64,000 nt of DNA from Promerops cafer (lineage: Eukaryota; Chordata; Aves; Passeriformes; Nectariniidae): NCBI GenBank assembly GCA_013398275.1, contig VZSE01010765.1, forward strand, positions 311,251-375,250, given 5' to 3'. Position numbers and translations under genes: made by a program. Under the pieces are notes generated by a model. The model saw nothing but the letters and a program-made list of their open reading frames with translations, was not told where the DNA came from and searched no databases. Position 1 is the stretch's first letter. Every line of letters begins with the position of its first letter. Shown in pieces: positions 8,947-23,900 of the stretch.

Positions 8947-11900
8947 GTGAGTGTGGGGCCGCCCCGGCCTTCTTCGCTCCGGAACCGGTGTCGCTCCCAA
9001 GGGTGTCCCGGCTCTGCGGGCGGTGACGGCCACTGCGGAGGCGGAGCTCTGCCGGGAATTCAGGGGCTCCCGGCGCTCGGCTGAGCCGCTCTGCCCAGCA
9101 GGAGCGACTGCTGGGAGCGCATCTGCTCCCCGGGAGGTTGGGAAGTGGCTCCCCGGTGAAGCGGAGAGGAGCGGGTCTTTGCCTGGGAAGTTTACTGTTA
9201 CGGTCTTTGTCATGCCATTGCTTTTATCCTTCTGTAATGTCGGAAAAGTTACTCTGGTGAAGACAGAAAACTCTTTGAGAGGAGGGACCTGCCAAGCTTC
9301 TAAAATGTGAAAAAAACCTACTTTATCTGGAAACAGCAGCCTTTTCTACCCGCTTGAGAGAGAGAGATTGTTGTCTAGTTCATTTGGAGCCATTATGGTT
9401 AAAGGCTATCGGTTTATGCTCAAAATATGTATATTTATATCTATATCTATATCTAGGTGTACATATATATAAACCAGGCAGTCTTCTGCCTTTACGGTAT
9501 GGACAGGAGTTCATCACCCACTTCCTGAGATGTGTCTGGGAAATAAACACCGTTTTCTTTTATGAAATATGTGCATAATATGCACGATAGAGCTACTGGT
9601 CTAGTTTAAGACCTGTATAAGGAAATCTATCCGATTCTACTGCCAGTGCACTTCCTCTTCCCTTGTTCTGAAATGATGTAGCCAGTTCAAAAGAAAAGTG
9701 GTTTGAAGCACAGGCAGCCCATCAGAGTCCTGCTGTTTTTCTCACTTGATCTGATTCAGGTGTTTAAAACACACAGTTTGCCACATTCTGAAAGCCTCTC
9801 AATATCTTGTTGTTTTCAGTGAGGGAAAAGCAAACCGTATGAAAAGAGGAGTTGATGAAGGTGGGAAGGGGAAAATATTGCAGGTTGGTTTTGAATAATT
9901 GAGGTGGATGGAGCTGAGTGGTTGGAGGTCTGGGTTGGTGAATCGTCTTGTCACACCCTCTTGCTACCCCCTGCTCTCTCTCTCAGGTCTAACCATATGG
10001 TTCTTAAAAATTTTAAATACTATTCTATATATACACTTCAAGAATCTCTGATAACAGTTAGCATAGGTCTTCAGGGTATTAATAAGACTTGTTATGTGCA
10101 ATGTTTTCGTAGCATGAAGAAGTTTTGCAGGAGGACTGTACCTGTGATCTACCAAGAGACAAAAGAGACACAGAAATGGAAAGCACATGGCAGAAGAGAA
10201 GGCTGGTAGTTGTGATAGGTAGTGGAAATACAGACCTGTAACCTGGGAGTGGAAGTTTGCAAGTGTTGTGGTAAAAGAATATTAAAGGCTCTGGACCTGG
10301 TGTCTCTATTGCATGTGGGAGGATAACTTGGATGGGACTGGATCTGAGCATACCGAGAAACTGATGGAAATGGTTTGTGGTAAACTGGAAAAGGGCAAAC
10401 CCAACAGCAGGGCAGACAGAGGCCTGATGCAAGGGGCAAGGCAAGCTGAGAAAATGGTCTTTGTCACAGCTGTGTGGCAACAAGCAGGCTTACTCTGAAA
10501 ACTGGTGTCTCACCATGCAAACTGTGAAGAGCCTACCAGTTTAAGTTGCTAAAACCTTGGAGTTTATGGGATGATTTTAGATGTTTATGAAACATAAGGA
10601 TGCTGGATTTAGTGCCCTGGGATGTTGCTTTTAAATATTGATTTTTTTCAGAGGCACAGTTGGTGTTTGGTGTGGGACCCAGCACTGGGGTCACTGGTGT
10701 TCCTCTCTGTCAGTCACTGCTGGACTCATTGTTTTGTAAAACTGAGATCCTAAGCCTGAGAGGACCCAGTAGCTTTTCCTATAGCAATAGGAGGGGCATG
10801 GTGAACTGTAAGGAGGAGCAGTAATCATATTTTTCTTAGTGGTATCTCAGAATTGTTAGAGTTGGAAGTGGCCCCTGGAGATCACCTAGTCCAGCCCCCC
10901 TGCCAAGGCAGGGGCACCTTGGCAAGTGTTCCCTTGCACATGTCTTCTCTCAGCTGTGCTCCCTTTGCCTTTTTGGGTCCCTGGAGAATTTTACAGAGGA
11001 AAGGCCTTTCTGCCTATTCAAAGGAACTTTACAACCAGGTGTTCATTCTCCAGCACTTAATTTCAAAATCCTTAACATGATACTGTATGGAGTTAATTTT
11101 GCTAAATTTGCTTTTGTTTGTTTGAAGTTTAATAATATAATGCAGCTTATTTCATGAGTCATTTTTAATTAGAGAAGACGCAGTTGATGAATGGTTATAG
11201 GAAGACTCCTGCATTATGGAGCAGTTGCACCGTGTGGTTTCACAGCACTGCTAATTGTTTACTAAGTCATGAGCATGGATTTTGGAATGAAACGTGATGG
11301 GGAGAGGGTTGTCTAAGGATTACTTACGTTCCATTGCTTGGCTAACAAACTTTTTTTTTCCTTCTCCTGTTATTTATTTTTAGTCTTTGTTTTCTCTGAC
11401 TTGACCTGGAAAAAATTTGTTCATTTCAGTGGTGGTGTTAAAGTCCTTCACCATTCTTCTTGGAGTAACATCCCAAATTATGTTACACAGATGTTACACT
11501 GGAATATTTTGACTCTTCCTCTGCATAATGTAATAAAAGTATGTCTAATGGCTTTACTGCTTTGAAACCAGTTGTAGCATGAGCTTAGAAAGCTCAGTTA
11601 CTTGGTGAGTCTCCATCTGTCATTTGGTTTCCCCTATTCAACACTGAATTGCCATGAGAGCCTTTAAGTCTGTGCTTATAGCTGTAAGTTTCTATAGAGG
11701 CAGCAAAAAACCTGCCAGCTGGCTGAAGCCTTGGTTTTTGTCATCAGATAGAAGGGAAGTGAGCTTAGGTGTTTGGTATATTTTGCTTTGGCAAGGTAAT
11801 GGATTTGGACACCATGATTTCTAAGGTTCATTTTCCAGCACGGTCATGAGAAGCATTCATTAGATTGTGCAGAAGTGTAATCAGATCTGAGGCACTATTT

Positions 11901-14900
11901 GCTGACATACTGAACAGAGGACTTTGGGTGACTGGTTACTAGTCGCTGTCTTCTGCACAGTATGATATCTGGGATCCTGATAAGCCTCACCTAATTCTGG
12001 CTATTTTGTATCATGCATAGCATCTGCACAGTTCAAATAAATGCACTGCTTTATGTTCATCTGTTCAGAGTCTTTAAAAAAGAAAGAGGGAGTAGTATTT
12101 TCTTGCTTCTGTTTTGTGTCATGTTTCTTCTTTATGTAAACTAGAATTCAATTAGTGTTCCAGGAAGCCACTTTTATACTTTTGTCAGTGTCTTGGTTTG
12201 AGACAATTTAAAGAAGAACATGCTGGAATGAGTTATCTCTTTTATGATTCCGCTAATCCCTTTCCACCAATAAGAAATAAATACTAACAGAGGAAAGTTT
12301 AAAAAACCATGGTTTATTAACAAACAGGTTGTGAACAGGTAGGGAAAAAAGTAAATAACTGCTAGATATCAAACGGCTGGAGCTCACCACCGCACTGGAA
12401 CAAAGAGACAATACGGCGTCAGGGAGGCAGGAACTTCATGGCGGAGTTCCAGCAGTAGAGGAAGGCCCGATGGCTCGTCCCATCTTCCCATGGCAAGGCA
12501 GAGGATAGTGGGCACGGCAGGAGGGGCAGCTGGGCTGGAGGCACTCACTCGGTGTCCTTTTTCTTCCCGGCTGGACGCGCTCATGGCAGCTTGGGCTGGA
12601 GTCGCTCTGCTGCACTTAGGGCGTGATGCCTCTGGCTCTCGAATAGGAAGCTGCGGATTTCGCCCTCAAGGCAGCCCAGAGATCGCCACCGCAGCTTTTC
12701 CAAGCAGAGGAAAAAGAAAAACAAACAAACAAACAAAAACCCCACCAAAAACCACAAAAAAGCCAACAAAAAAACACCTTTGCCTGAGCAAAGATCGAAC
12801 TGCCTGTGAAGCAAACATCACGCTGTGCAGAGCCGCAATGTGAACCTGGGTGGGCAGCTTTTAAAAAATGCCCGCTCCAAAAGCCAATTTCCTAACCCCC
12901 CCAACCCCCCAAAGATTCCTGGCTGGGGGTCCTAAAGATACAGGAACAATTTTTGTGCTCAGATGATTACGGGATACATTATCATTATGAATCACCCCAA
13001 GACAGTCAGTTAAATAAAACCATCTAAAATATGCCAAATAAGAAGAAATGTTTGGATACTTAGTAAAGGAAATATCAATTTGATTCTTCCAAATACTGCC
13101 ACTAATTCTTGTGGCTCTCAGTTTCTTACACTTGATAGCTCTGTTCTGTTTGGCTTTTAATTCATGAGGTAATAGAGGGATGCAAGCTTTTTCATATTTT
13201 TAACCCTTTTAATCTATTTCTTGTATTTGTATAAACTAATTCTTGTATTTAACTGGCTGAACAAACTAAATGAGCTTCATGTGCTGTCCTTACCTGCAGA
13301 GATGTACCTGACATCAGAACATGGGTCTACACTGCAGTAGGCTCTTCTCTGTGCTTACCCAGTGCTCTCAGCATTTTTAGATGTTCATTTAAATGAGTTG
13401 CCTAGACTTTTTCACTATTCTCACTGCCAATATAATGAAATAGAAATTCTGATTTGATTTCATGTTTAAATTGTCAGGTTTTTTTCTTCTGCATGCACAC
13501 ACACCTTGGATTTGCTCTCCAAACAGAAGTGACCAATGGGGATGGCAGAAGTATGTGTCAGACACTGTAGTGCTCGATGTGGTTATGCAGCCATTCACAA
13601 TTATGGCATGAAGATTAAAAGCTTTTCTATTTGATAGTGGGGAGACAGAGAAAATATGTTCTATTGCATAGAGGCAGCTTTTATGTGACTCTGGGATTTG
13701 TTTGGGTTAAGGTCTGATACTTTAATCCACAAATACAGTCTGTGTGATTATTCATTAGATGTAAGGTTGGCCCTCTTGGATAACTTCTTGATTTTGCCTG
13801 TAAGTTTAAGCAACTCTTCTGCATGCAGAGCTGGAGGCAGAGTACCTTGGAAAATTTGCAACCAATATCTTATGTTTAAAAATAACTGCTTGCACAATCC
13901 AGGCTGTAGTATCAACAGCAGAGTTTTCAATGGTTCAAATTAATAGAGCAATGCAAAGGACAGAGATATAAAAGAAGCTGTTCTGTTTTACAAGGAACTT
14001 GTGACTGGAGTGTTTTTCTAGCAGGAAAAAGAAATAAACAGGTAAACAGTGAAGAGCTAGCTGAATTCTTGATTTCCATTCTAAATGTTTGCAAGTGATT
14101 TAGGTAGGAACTTACTGGGAGTATGAAATTTATAATTAAATATCCATGCTTTTTAGAATTGTGAAGAGAAGCAAAAAACATGCATGAAAAATGTATTATA
14201 AGACTGTCAATGCAGGGAAGAGGGAATGAAATGGTGTCTCGTAAATTACAAGTTTAAAGTACAAGTTACTGTATATTTTTCATTTTCAAGTTACTGTGTA
14301 CATTTTTAATTTTCATAAGCTTATAAAGAGAGTGTTTTGACAAAATGTGTATAACTTCAATGTATCACAGGTGAAATGAGGAATGATGGAGTGATTAGAA
14401 GGAAGGACACTTCATAGCTAAGTATCATATCTGTCTCTGAAGTACATAGGGAAATTTTTACTGCATCTGTTTCCAAACACTGATTACTGGTTGTTGCTCT
14501 TAGGAAGTGTCTGGAGTGATCTCACATAACATAACTCAGAGCTTAAATATGGCCAAGTGTTGCAATACTGTCACTTTCTGAACTACTGTACTGATGAGGA
14601 TAAGCCATTTATCAGCAAGCTGAGTTTGCTATTTCCTATGGTAGCTGTTTTAACTTCCATTTTAATAATGTTGCTTGATTTATGATCATGTACAATTTCT
14701 CTACTATAAAAAGAAGTTGAAAGATTCTTAAGCATAGGGTGAGGCTCTAGTGTGCCTGGCGTGAATGTATATCTGTCTTGCCTCTGCCTTTTTATGTGGT
14801 TGAGTTTGAATCCAGTAAAAATTTACTTTGGTGCTGAGTTGGCAGGATGAGCTAACTGTTCTGAATGTGGCTTTTTTACCCTGCCACATTTTGTGTTCAG

Positions 14901-17900
14901 AACCTTGTAATCCCTGGCAGATTTTTCCTTTTTTTAAAAGTAGATACATTTCTCTTCCTGAAAGTAAGCTATGCATATATGTACATATAAGTCCCTTCAT
15001 CAGTGTGCTGCTTCTGTTTTTAGCACTGGATCAGTGCATAACAGTGTAGACTGATCCAAGTTCTTGGATCATGTCAACTTGATACTAAGAGCACTTGAAG
15101 TCTGAAATAAAGTGTTCTTAGTTTTGTAAGATACATCAATAAATGTTTTTACTTTCTATCTCTTACCTCTTCAAAAGGAACGAACTGTAGGAAGAGTTCT
15201 GTTCTACAGGATGGTCATGTATCTTCTCAGGATAGGCCCTCTAATACAGGGAGGAGCAGAGGAGTGAACACCAGCCTGACAACATCCACATCAGCTCTCC
15301 TTAATAATTGCTACCTAGTACTTGTTCAGTTGTGGGTTACAAAGTGGGGAATCTGATCTGTGTCTTACTCTAGAGGTGAAATGACATGGTTTTTGTTTGG
15401 CCATGTGTTCAAGATGTAAAACTTGAGAGTAAAGAGAGCGGGGTAGGACATAGAGATGTACCTGTTCTGCAGGGACTCTTAGTCCCTGGTTTTGGTGGTA
15501 TTTGATGTCAGACGTGGTGAAAATGTGTTATTTGAGAACAGGTATCAACCATAAATTGTGACGTAAACATTTGTGGTTAGGTAAAAGTACTCTCAAGGAT
15601 TATAAAAGTCTCAGAGATGGTAGTTTGGCTGTTGTTACTGCTGTCTGTAGCTCTGGAATGAAGATGCAATTGAGGTAGCAGTGTTTGCTAGATGCTGTAT
15701 ATTGTGAGGGTCCTTTAAATGGTATCTACACAGATCATATATTTGAGAAAGGGATGTAATAAGCTGGGTTATATGGCTGTAAACAGACCATTAAAAAGTG
15801 AGGAAAGGCTGGAGAACCTGCTGTTGAAGCAACTGAAGTAGAAGCAACAAGTGCTTTAGTGCTGAGCATTGACTCGAAGGACTAGAAAATAAAAAAATTA
15901 AAAACAAGAGCCTAGTGGTCTTACAGAAAAGTGTTGGTTATCATATATAAGAATAAGAGCTGTCAGAAATCTTATAATCAATCTATTTTAAGGCTTTTTT
16001 TTTAATGTAAGAGTAATAAATAGTGGTAGATAAATAGTTCAGGTCTGTTTATGTGGGAATGGAAGAAGCAGTTGGGAGGTGAGGAAAAAAACACCTAAGT
16101 TATTTTACTCAGGAGTTTAACGAGAACATTGCAAGCGTAAAGCAGAACAGTTGCTCTTCTGAAGAAGATAAATTGAAGGTGGTCTAACCATGTGTTTGGT
16201 AAGGGGTGGTGAAACACAGTACTGGACAGCTGGGTTAAGGAGCAGGGTCTGAGGAGAGATTTGCTAAAATAAAAAGTTCAAGTCAAATAGAGAAGCCATC
16301 AGCAAGGATGAGAGTTGACTGGGAATTTGGATGCCACAGGTCAGAATATTCTAGAGACACTTGTTGCACTCTCCTTAGGCTTTTCCCCAATAGCAAATGT
16401 CAACAGTGCTCAAGGGAGATGAAACTCAGGGGTTAGGGAAACTTGGGGAGCTGAAACTTACAGGCTTAGTACTAGAGAATGCCAGCACTCTCTGGTGTTT
16501 GTTTCTCTACAGTTTCTTGCCTGTGCTGAAGTACATGGGCTTTGAATGTTAGTGACTTGTTTTCCTCTTCTTTCTATGCTCTTTCTCTTGGTGGTTAATA
16601 TTTGAAGGTTTTCTGCTTAGAAGCAATGGATTTGAACTTAGGAGTGTGCTGCACTCTCAGTGTAATCCTTGTTTGCAAATACGTTTCAGAGCCAAACACT
16701 GAAGCTGTGGTTGGTGCTTCCCTCAGCAAGCCCCTGTGTTAATATCTCATAAAATCCTGTTTCTGGAACCTCATTATCTGAATTAAATTGGAAGAGATCA
16801 ACAAAAGTGATGGGAGTCATTGATTCAAAGAATATTAAGCTACATGTATACTCTATGTGTTATGACTACCAGAATAGGTTAGGAGATGCAAATCTAGGCA
16901 TATTTTCAGGGCTTAAATGCTGAAAAGAGAAATTAAATACTTAGTTATGGCTCCTTTTTAATATCTCCAGAGTAATGGAATGAAGCTAATAATGGATCAG
17001 CTTAAACAGTATCTAAGGAATTCCTGCTGGTGAGATAGTGCATGTTGTGTAAGAATCTCCTGAGGGGAATGAAAGCTCAGGCAGTTGGGTAGAGCTAATA
17101 CCTTTTAAGAGAGTCATTAGAGGAAATCTTGTTTCAACGGGAAGGTGAGACTAGACCTGGTTGCCTGTTAAGTAGCTCCTGTGCTTGCCATTCTGTCTCA
17201 CACCTCCTCTTCAGTGTTTTTTTCCCAGCTTTATAAACAGAAGTGACAATCAATGGGGTATGCAGTCTTTAAAATTGGATCTTGCTCATTTCTTGTATCA
17301 AAGAAGATAGATCAGGAGGGAGATTCCCCAGGTGAAGAGCTTTATCCTTCTCTTGGTGAGCTGCAAAACTGGAGCAGACTTGTCCACTGCAGAAGCTCCA
17401 ATGGGTTTCAGCCAAGTACTGGATTCCCAGTAACTGAAGAGTTAATAGCTGAGAGTGATAGTTAATTTTCCATAAACCATCAGAGGTCAGGAAGCCCACT
17501 TACAGCCTCTGCTTACATGTACTTATTTTTAGTGCTTTAGTGCTTTAATGCAAATACTTCGAAAGTTTTTCAAGTGTGTGGATTTGTCACAATCATTGCC
17601 TTGTTTTGTCTGTCTCCCTCCATAGTGTTGAAGATCAGAGACCTTCCAATGCCAGTAGGGCTGGAGCACAGCGGCAGCATGGACACGTGTGGGGCAGTGT
17701 ATTTAGACTGGCCTCATGTACAGTTTGCAATCTCCAAAACTTTCTGGTTTTAAGCATTTTGAACTTAGAAGCCTAGTTTTAGAATAGTGTTTTCCAAGTC
17801 CTTTATTTTACTATTATCAAAAATGTTGCCAGGTTACCTATGCATGTTACATTACTGAAATGATGAACAGTAAAAGACTTTTAACTCCTGCTTTTTGTTG

Positions 17901-20900
17901 AGAATTCCCTAAGACCAGAAGACAAAAGGGTGAATAAGTCTCTCTGAATGGTAGCTTTCCTGAGGAACTGAAGTGAGAGAAAGGTGAGTCTGTTTGTTTT
18001 TCAGGCTTTGTTTATTTGAAATTAAGACTAGTTATGAAATAAATGGGATTAGCACTCAGCTCTTCTAACCTAACTGAGCCCTTGGACTTGAAGACTGTTA
18101 GAAGGCTGAGTGTCTGAAAGGCAAGTATTATTGGTGAACAGCTGATTGAAGAGTAAAGTACTCTGTTTTGAAAGACTATGAGTACAAAGCTAGGGTTATT
18201 TACTGAGAGAGGGTTTTTCAGAGTTATTTAACAGAAAGAGTGCATAGATGGCACTCAGCATCTTAATTGCTGATGGGCTGAAGCTCTTATTGTTGAAGAC
18301 TCAGACACTTCAAATATTAGCTTTATGAAGACTCTTCAAAGAGTTTATATTGTAAATACAAAGCAATAGTGAGATGCAGAAACTTGGAGTACACTCATAA
18401 TTTTTCTGTATGCTTATACATTGGAAAGATATTTGTACTCAGATAACTGAACTCATTTGTTGTTAAGTCCAGATTGTTTCTGTGTGTCTCAGTAAAGGAA
18501 AAAAATGACAGTAGAAAAGCCTTATGTATTACTTGAGGAGCTAAAAGAGCGATGAAGTCAGGCACAATTTTTTTCCCCCCTGTATTTCTAATTTGAAGAC
18601 TTCCTACCCCACAAGACAAGGACACTGCAGGGAAACTGGATTTCTGAATCGTGTTTTGCTGTACACAAGAGGTTAAGACAATACTGTCTTTTACTTGGGA
18701 TAACAGGGATAAAAGAACAGATTGGAAGAAACAAGATAGTAAAGACAAGTACACAAAGTATCACATGGGCTGAAATCCAGGAGTCCTAGATAACCTTCAT
18801 AGTGGTATAATAGTTACAACAGAATTCCAGAATGGCATTCATATCAACGGTTGTGTTTGAGGTTATATTTTATGTTGCTTCTTCCAAAGATGGGCTTTTG
18901 CTACATTTTCTTAAAGGCTGCTATCAGAAATGTGTAAGAAGAGGTTTCACATGTGGCTATCTTAAACTTCAGCTGTGCAGGACTAGTTCCTGCTGGTAAG
19001 ACCATTACTGCACCTGGTTAGTATGCAGGCAAAGCAGGAAAGTTACTGTTGAGGTACTCTTCTAATTGAACATTAAACCTTTTCGAGGTTATTGGGAGAT
19101 CATTGACCATGGTGCATCTAGATACGAAAACTTAAAGTCAGCTGTTGCTTATGATTTAAAAATTTGCATATGTGGCCACTCACCAGTTGTGATCAGAGTT
19201 CTTGGGAGGTGGAGCTACCTAAAATATTATTACAAAAAAATTTAAAAAGCAGGTCAGGTACATGATTTAATATAGTGATCAATCTGTATGTGTTACTGCA
19301 AGTGTGCAGAGTTTTCCCAAGAACACCGGCTGTCATTTGACAGAAGACAGCACAAGGACACCTGTATGTTCATATTTTAGGAGCCTTACTGCAGTATATT
19401 AAATTGCTGGCTTTGTTGGTGAAATTTATTCTTATGGCTAAAAGTGTTTAATCTAGGCTGTTCTTCATACAAGAACCAATATGTATAGACTGAGAGATTA
19501 TTTCTGTTTCATGTCATATACAATATTTCCCTTGTGTCTGCATTCTCTGTCACTGGATTTATTGTTCTGGTTTCAGCTGCACAGTGGAGAAAGTCCTGCA
19601 AGTAGCAGAACTCTCTCTTTTAATTATTTTTAAAATTTGCCATTTTTTTAAACCAGTAGAAGGGAATGGGGGTATCATCATAAATCTACACAAGCAAATT
19701 ATGAAGATTCTGTTAATCACAGAAAACCCCATGCCCACACAAAACATGCTTTATGACAAAATTATCTTTTAAAGTACCAAATAGGTGCAGAGTTTCTGTT
19801 TCTTACTGAGACAAATGCAATGTGATCATTAGGAAGCTGTTACTTTTAATTTCAGTCCCTAGGAGATTTTTTTTCTGTTTTCTTGTCTGGCTGGAAGTGA
19901 GGTAAAACTCAAGAGCTGGCACAGCTCATCTGTCAGCCAGCCCGGACTCATTTAGGACTTTTGAATCTGTTGGCTGATGTCAGCTGGATTTGACAGGGTA
20001 GTAGAGGTCTTGAAGATAATGAAGATGTGCTGTCAGAGAAAATGGGCAGCTGTCAAGGAGCCTCCAGAGCTCTCCTGAACAAGGGGGAGGCTTCCACCCT
20101 TATCAGCTGTCACTGGATGCCCTGAGGACTCCTTTCAAACTGAGTCTGAAGGACTTCTGACTGCGGTTGTGCTGCTTGATGTACAATGTACAGGTGCTAA
20201 CTTTAACATGTTAGTGTAAACATGGCTTCAGCCATGTAATTATGGCCTTGCAGCCATATCAGTCAACACCATGGCATCACTTGGAAATCAGGAGTTGGAG
20301 AGATTCATTCACCTTTTTTCTATGTTGGTCTCAGGGAGCTTAGGGTATGCTGTGCTGTTGTTGTGCTATGGAGACGACTGTGATTTTCATACAGTGTAAT
20401 CATGTAGTACCAGTGACCCAAACCACAGTGGATTTCCAGGATGGTGTGACTAGGTCAGATTGCTTGAGTTGTTTTAGGTCTGAGCCAGCAGTACATTGAA
20501 ACTACTTGTTATTGATGTTTATGGAAAAAAATAACCCCAAAAGTGATGAAGATATTTTATTTACAGACTACCAATTTTTAACTGTGCCTAAATATTGAAT
20601 TGCATTTTTAAAAAGTCTACTTTCTACTAAAGGATTTGATAAGCATTGAAGATGTTAAAAAAAAAAAACCCAAACCAGACAAAAATCTCTGACAGGAGAG
20701 AGAAATTGTGTGATACTTCAGATTGAAACATCTTTGCTTTTCCTGTAGTTACAGAAAGTAATGAAGAATTTCTTGTGTAGGAAGGTTTTTGCTTGGTTTT
20801 TAAAAGCATACAGTTGAATTCATGTTCCTCTCTTGAGTTACCTCTGACAAAGGAAAGTTCTCTTGGTCTGTGTAATTTGATGGGACATCAGGGCAAATGC

Positions 20901-23900
20901 ACAGTTACATATTATCAAGGTGTCAGAAAATGAAAGGTTCTTTTTGTGCCACACTTTGTGCTTGTTTTTCAGTTAAATTTATCTTAAATTGTCCTGGTTA
21001 TTAAACAACTCCCATGCTTTCACTTTGTGGTCCCAGAAATACACCTTGGTAGTGAACAAGAAGAGTGATAAAGCAGGAAATAATTAACGTTTTGCCTAAA
21101 ATGCAAAAATAAGAAGCAGAAGGAACTTTGCTGAAAAGCTATTGAGCATGATTTGCTTTATGAATTTTCAGACTATTTTTGAATAGTTGAAAAACAAAAT
21201 CACACATCTGTCTTCAGTATAATTCTCTTCCAACAGATTTTCCATTAAATTTCTACAGTCAAATGTATTTCCGAGAATATATTTAACAGACCACCTATTT
21301 CAACACAGGTGATCTGCAGGCAGTTAAGGTAGTAGCTGTGTCCTTGGCTGTGCAGCCTTGGAAGTTTGCTAAAGTGATCTTTTTAAATGCTCTTTGGGAA
21401 AACTGGCACTTTCTGTCCTGTCCTTTTAGGTTTTTCCCTACCACCCCATGGATGAAATGCATCTCATTCTTTCTGTTCTCTTCTAAGGCATGTTTGACAG
21501 GTCATCACAATCATTCCCATAAAGGAAATCAAAATATCATGAATTTTTAGTGAGTTAAGCTATAATAAATGCTCTAATAGTATATATATGAATAGTACCG
21601 AATGGATTAATTAAAAAAAAATCACTCTTTTAATAACTTTCCTTTTAAGGACCTTAAAGGAAGGAACTTAAAAATGAACTTTGAAAAAGACAAATCAGAT
21701 TTTGCAGGTCAATAATAAAGCTTTTTCTAAAGCTTCCTTTGTTGAAGTACTGGTCACAGTTCTTTTTTACCTTTTCATGCTGTTCTCCCTTCTGTGGGAG
21801 GATGTTCAAAAAGTTTTGGGGTGGGTAAGGGACTTAATGAATGGGGGACATTGGAAGTTGCCTTGAAATCTAGAGATACTGCTAATATTTGGCTGTCTGT
21901 AGTATGGTTTCAACTAGATCCCCATGGAGATGCAAAAACTGCTCTGGCCTTTGCCCTCAAAATAAGCAGGGAATCTAAGGGAGAGAGAGAAAGAAGTTTG
22001 ACACAGAGATATGTCTGTTGGAGTTCTTCCATGAGCCATCACGTTTTGATAGAGCTTCTAAATCATCTTCAGTTTTTCACAACCCGTGTTCCCCTTGTGA
22101 GGAAATTGGCCCAAGTGATCAATCTAGCAAGTCAATTACAGGAGAAGGATACTAGTTCTTTCAAGCATATCTGGTACTAACATTGACATAGTTTCATATT
22201 AAAATAAAGTGCCAGTATTATCTGAAGTAGTTTTTCTGATTCCTCCCCGCCCCCCATTCCTCTCTCCTCCTTGCAATTAATTGCAGGATGACTAGCTGAA
22301 TTGAGCAACAGTAGAGGGGTAATTACAGCACTGTGCTCGTGTATTTTCTGGTGTCTGTGCCAAGAAACTTGCCTGCCTGATCACTCTGTCATTTGTTTAG
22401 GGGCCACGGGATCACGGGTTATATGTTTCTTTCCCTTGTGATCCTGGAACTCCACGTGGTGTAGGAAAGAGCAGTGAGAACATCCTGGAGGCTGTCTCTG
22501 AGCGCTGCTGTGTGAGCAGATTTGGCTTAGGAGGGAAGCAGGATTTCTTAAATCATCAAAGCGTTAATTGTGAACCAGTTTTGGCAGCCGGTGCCTTTAT
22601 ATTGCTTTGTGATGGAGGCTGGGATTTGCAGGGGCAGAATCTTTGGTTAGTGGCCGAAGCTCATCTCTGGATGAGGTAGGGCAAGTGGTTCCTGTGGACG
22701 CTGGTAGAGCTGCTGGGTGCTGGAGGGTTATCCTAGCCCTGAAGGCTACCCAACACTGCAGTGCAGCTGTTCACAGCCTGAACCTCGTCTTGGGGTGACT
22801 TTATGATGCTCGTATCGCCATCGCCTGTCTTTTTGCTTAGAAATGGGTCTTGTAGCTTTAGGCTAGGCTCAGAGAGAGGAAGGGAGAAGGAGGGAGCGGT
22901 GAAATTTTTTCGCGCTGTATTCAAAACATAGAGGTAAGAGTTCCGCTTTCTCCGTACTCGTGGCAGTGCTCTCCGAGTTCTCCGCTGCAGACAGACAGAA
23001 ACGGGGAGTCTTTCTTGCTTTTTTTGCTGGTTTTTCTTGTTAGCTACGGCAACAAAGGTTTTTCCAGGATTTTTTTTTTCTGGAACTGTTCGGCTTCTCT
23101 CCGGTCCAGAACGCCAGGACAATTGCCCGGCCCCGCCCCCGCGCCAGCTGCTCTGCGGCCTGGACGCCGGGTCCGAGCCCCCGCGGGCCTGAGAGAGGCT
23201 GAGCGAGCCGAGCCGCTCCCCACGAAAGGACTCTCTGTGGACCACAGGAGGACTTCCCGAATTTGCCATCTCTCCAGAGCAGCGAGAGGTTTTACTGTTT
23301 AATGTTATTAATTTTCTCATGTTTGTGAGTACTTTGCTTGTCAAATAAACAGTTTTTTCCACTTTTCTCCAAGGAGATTATCTCCCAAACTGGTTGGGGG
23401 AGGGGCTGCTGAATTCTGTCCTGTAGAGGAAACAAATCTGTCCCAAACCAGGACAACCTTTAACTAAGGTGGAACTTGCAATCAAAACTTTTTGAAAGTG
23501 ACTTGGCCCTGATGAACTGTATTAAATGAGTGCCTGGAAATAACTGGCATCAAGCAGGCAATTGTTTTTTATGAGATGCTGTCAAACTCTGTATGTGCAC
23601 AATAAATTATGCGCAGCTGTCTCATATGAAAATGAAGCTTGGGTATTTGATTCCTGTTAATTTTTTTTTCCACTTCTGTCAGGTTGGCTTATTTATTCTG
23701 ATCCTAGTATTCCTGTTTTAGGTTGTCCTTTCACTATTCTTTCTCCTTCAAAAATGCAGAATTCTATTTATGAATTGTATTATTGGCTAGTGCTTTCCAA
23801 GGTCCTTTTTTTAAAACCTTGAAATCCTCATTCTTTAATAATGTTTAATAATATTATCAGTATTGTCTCAAAATTCATTACTTTAGGCTTCTCAGAATTT

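Larger units (their letters stand above)
8560..9140 (+). promoter_or_regulatory. KIF16B: CpG-rich TATA-less promoter of KIF16B
   Basis: Base composition changes abruptly from AT-rich to strongly GC-rich with dense CpG. GC boxes of the ccgcccc or ggggcgg type occur near 8706-8715 and 8846-8866. I see no TATA box at a suitable distance from the start codon. The block covers the 5' UTR, exon 1 and the first part of intron 1, as expected for a widely expressed gene with a CpG-island promoter. The exact transcription start cannot be read from sequence. Confidence 0.85.

Noticed and set aside
8601..9310. Open frames of 111-133 codons on both strands around the promoter
   Set aside because: They fall in the CpG island, where stop codons are rare, and have arginine/proline-rich low-complexity products. 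No start or splice support for a divergent gene.
22733..23362. 209-codon open frame on the minus strand
   Set aside because: It lies antisense across the GC-rich LTR copy 3. GC-rich sequence gives long chance frames, and the product shows no family resemblance.
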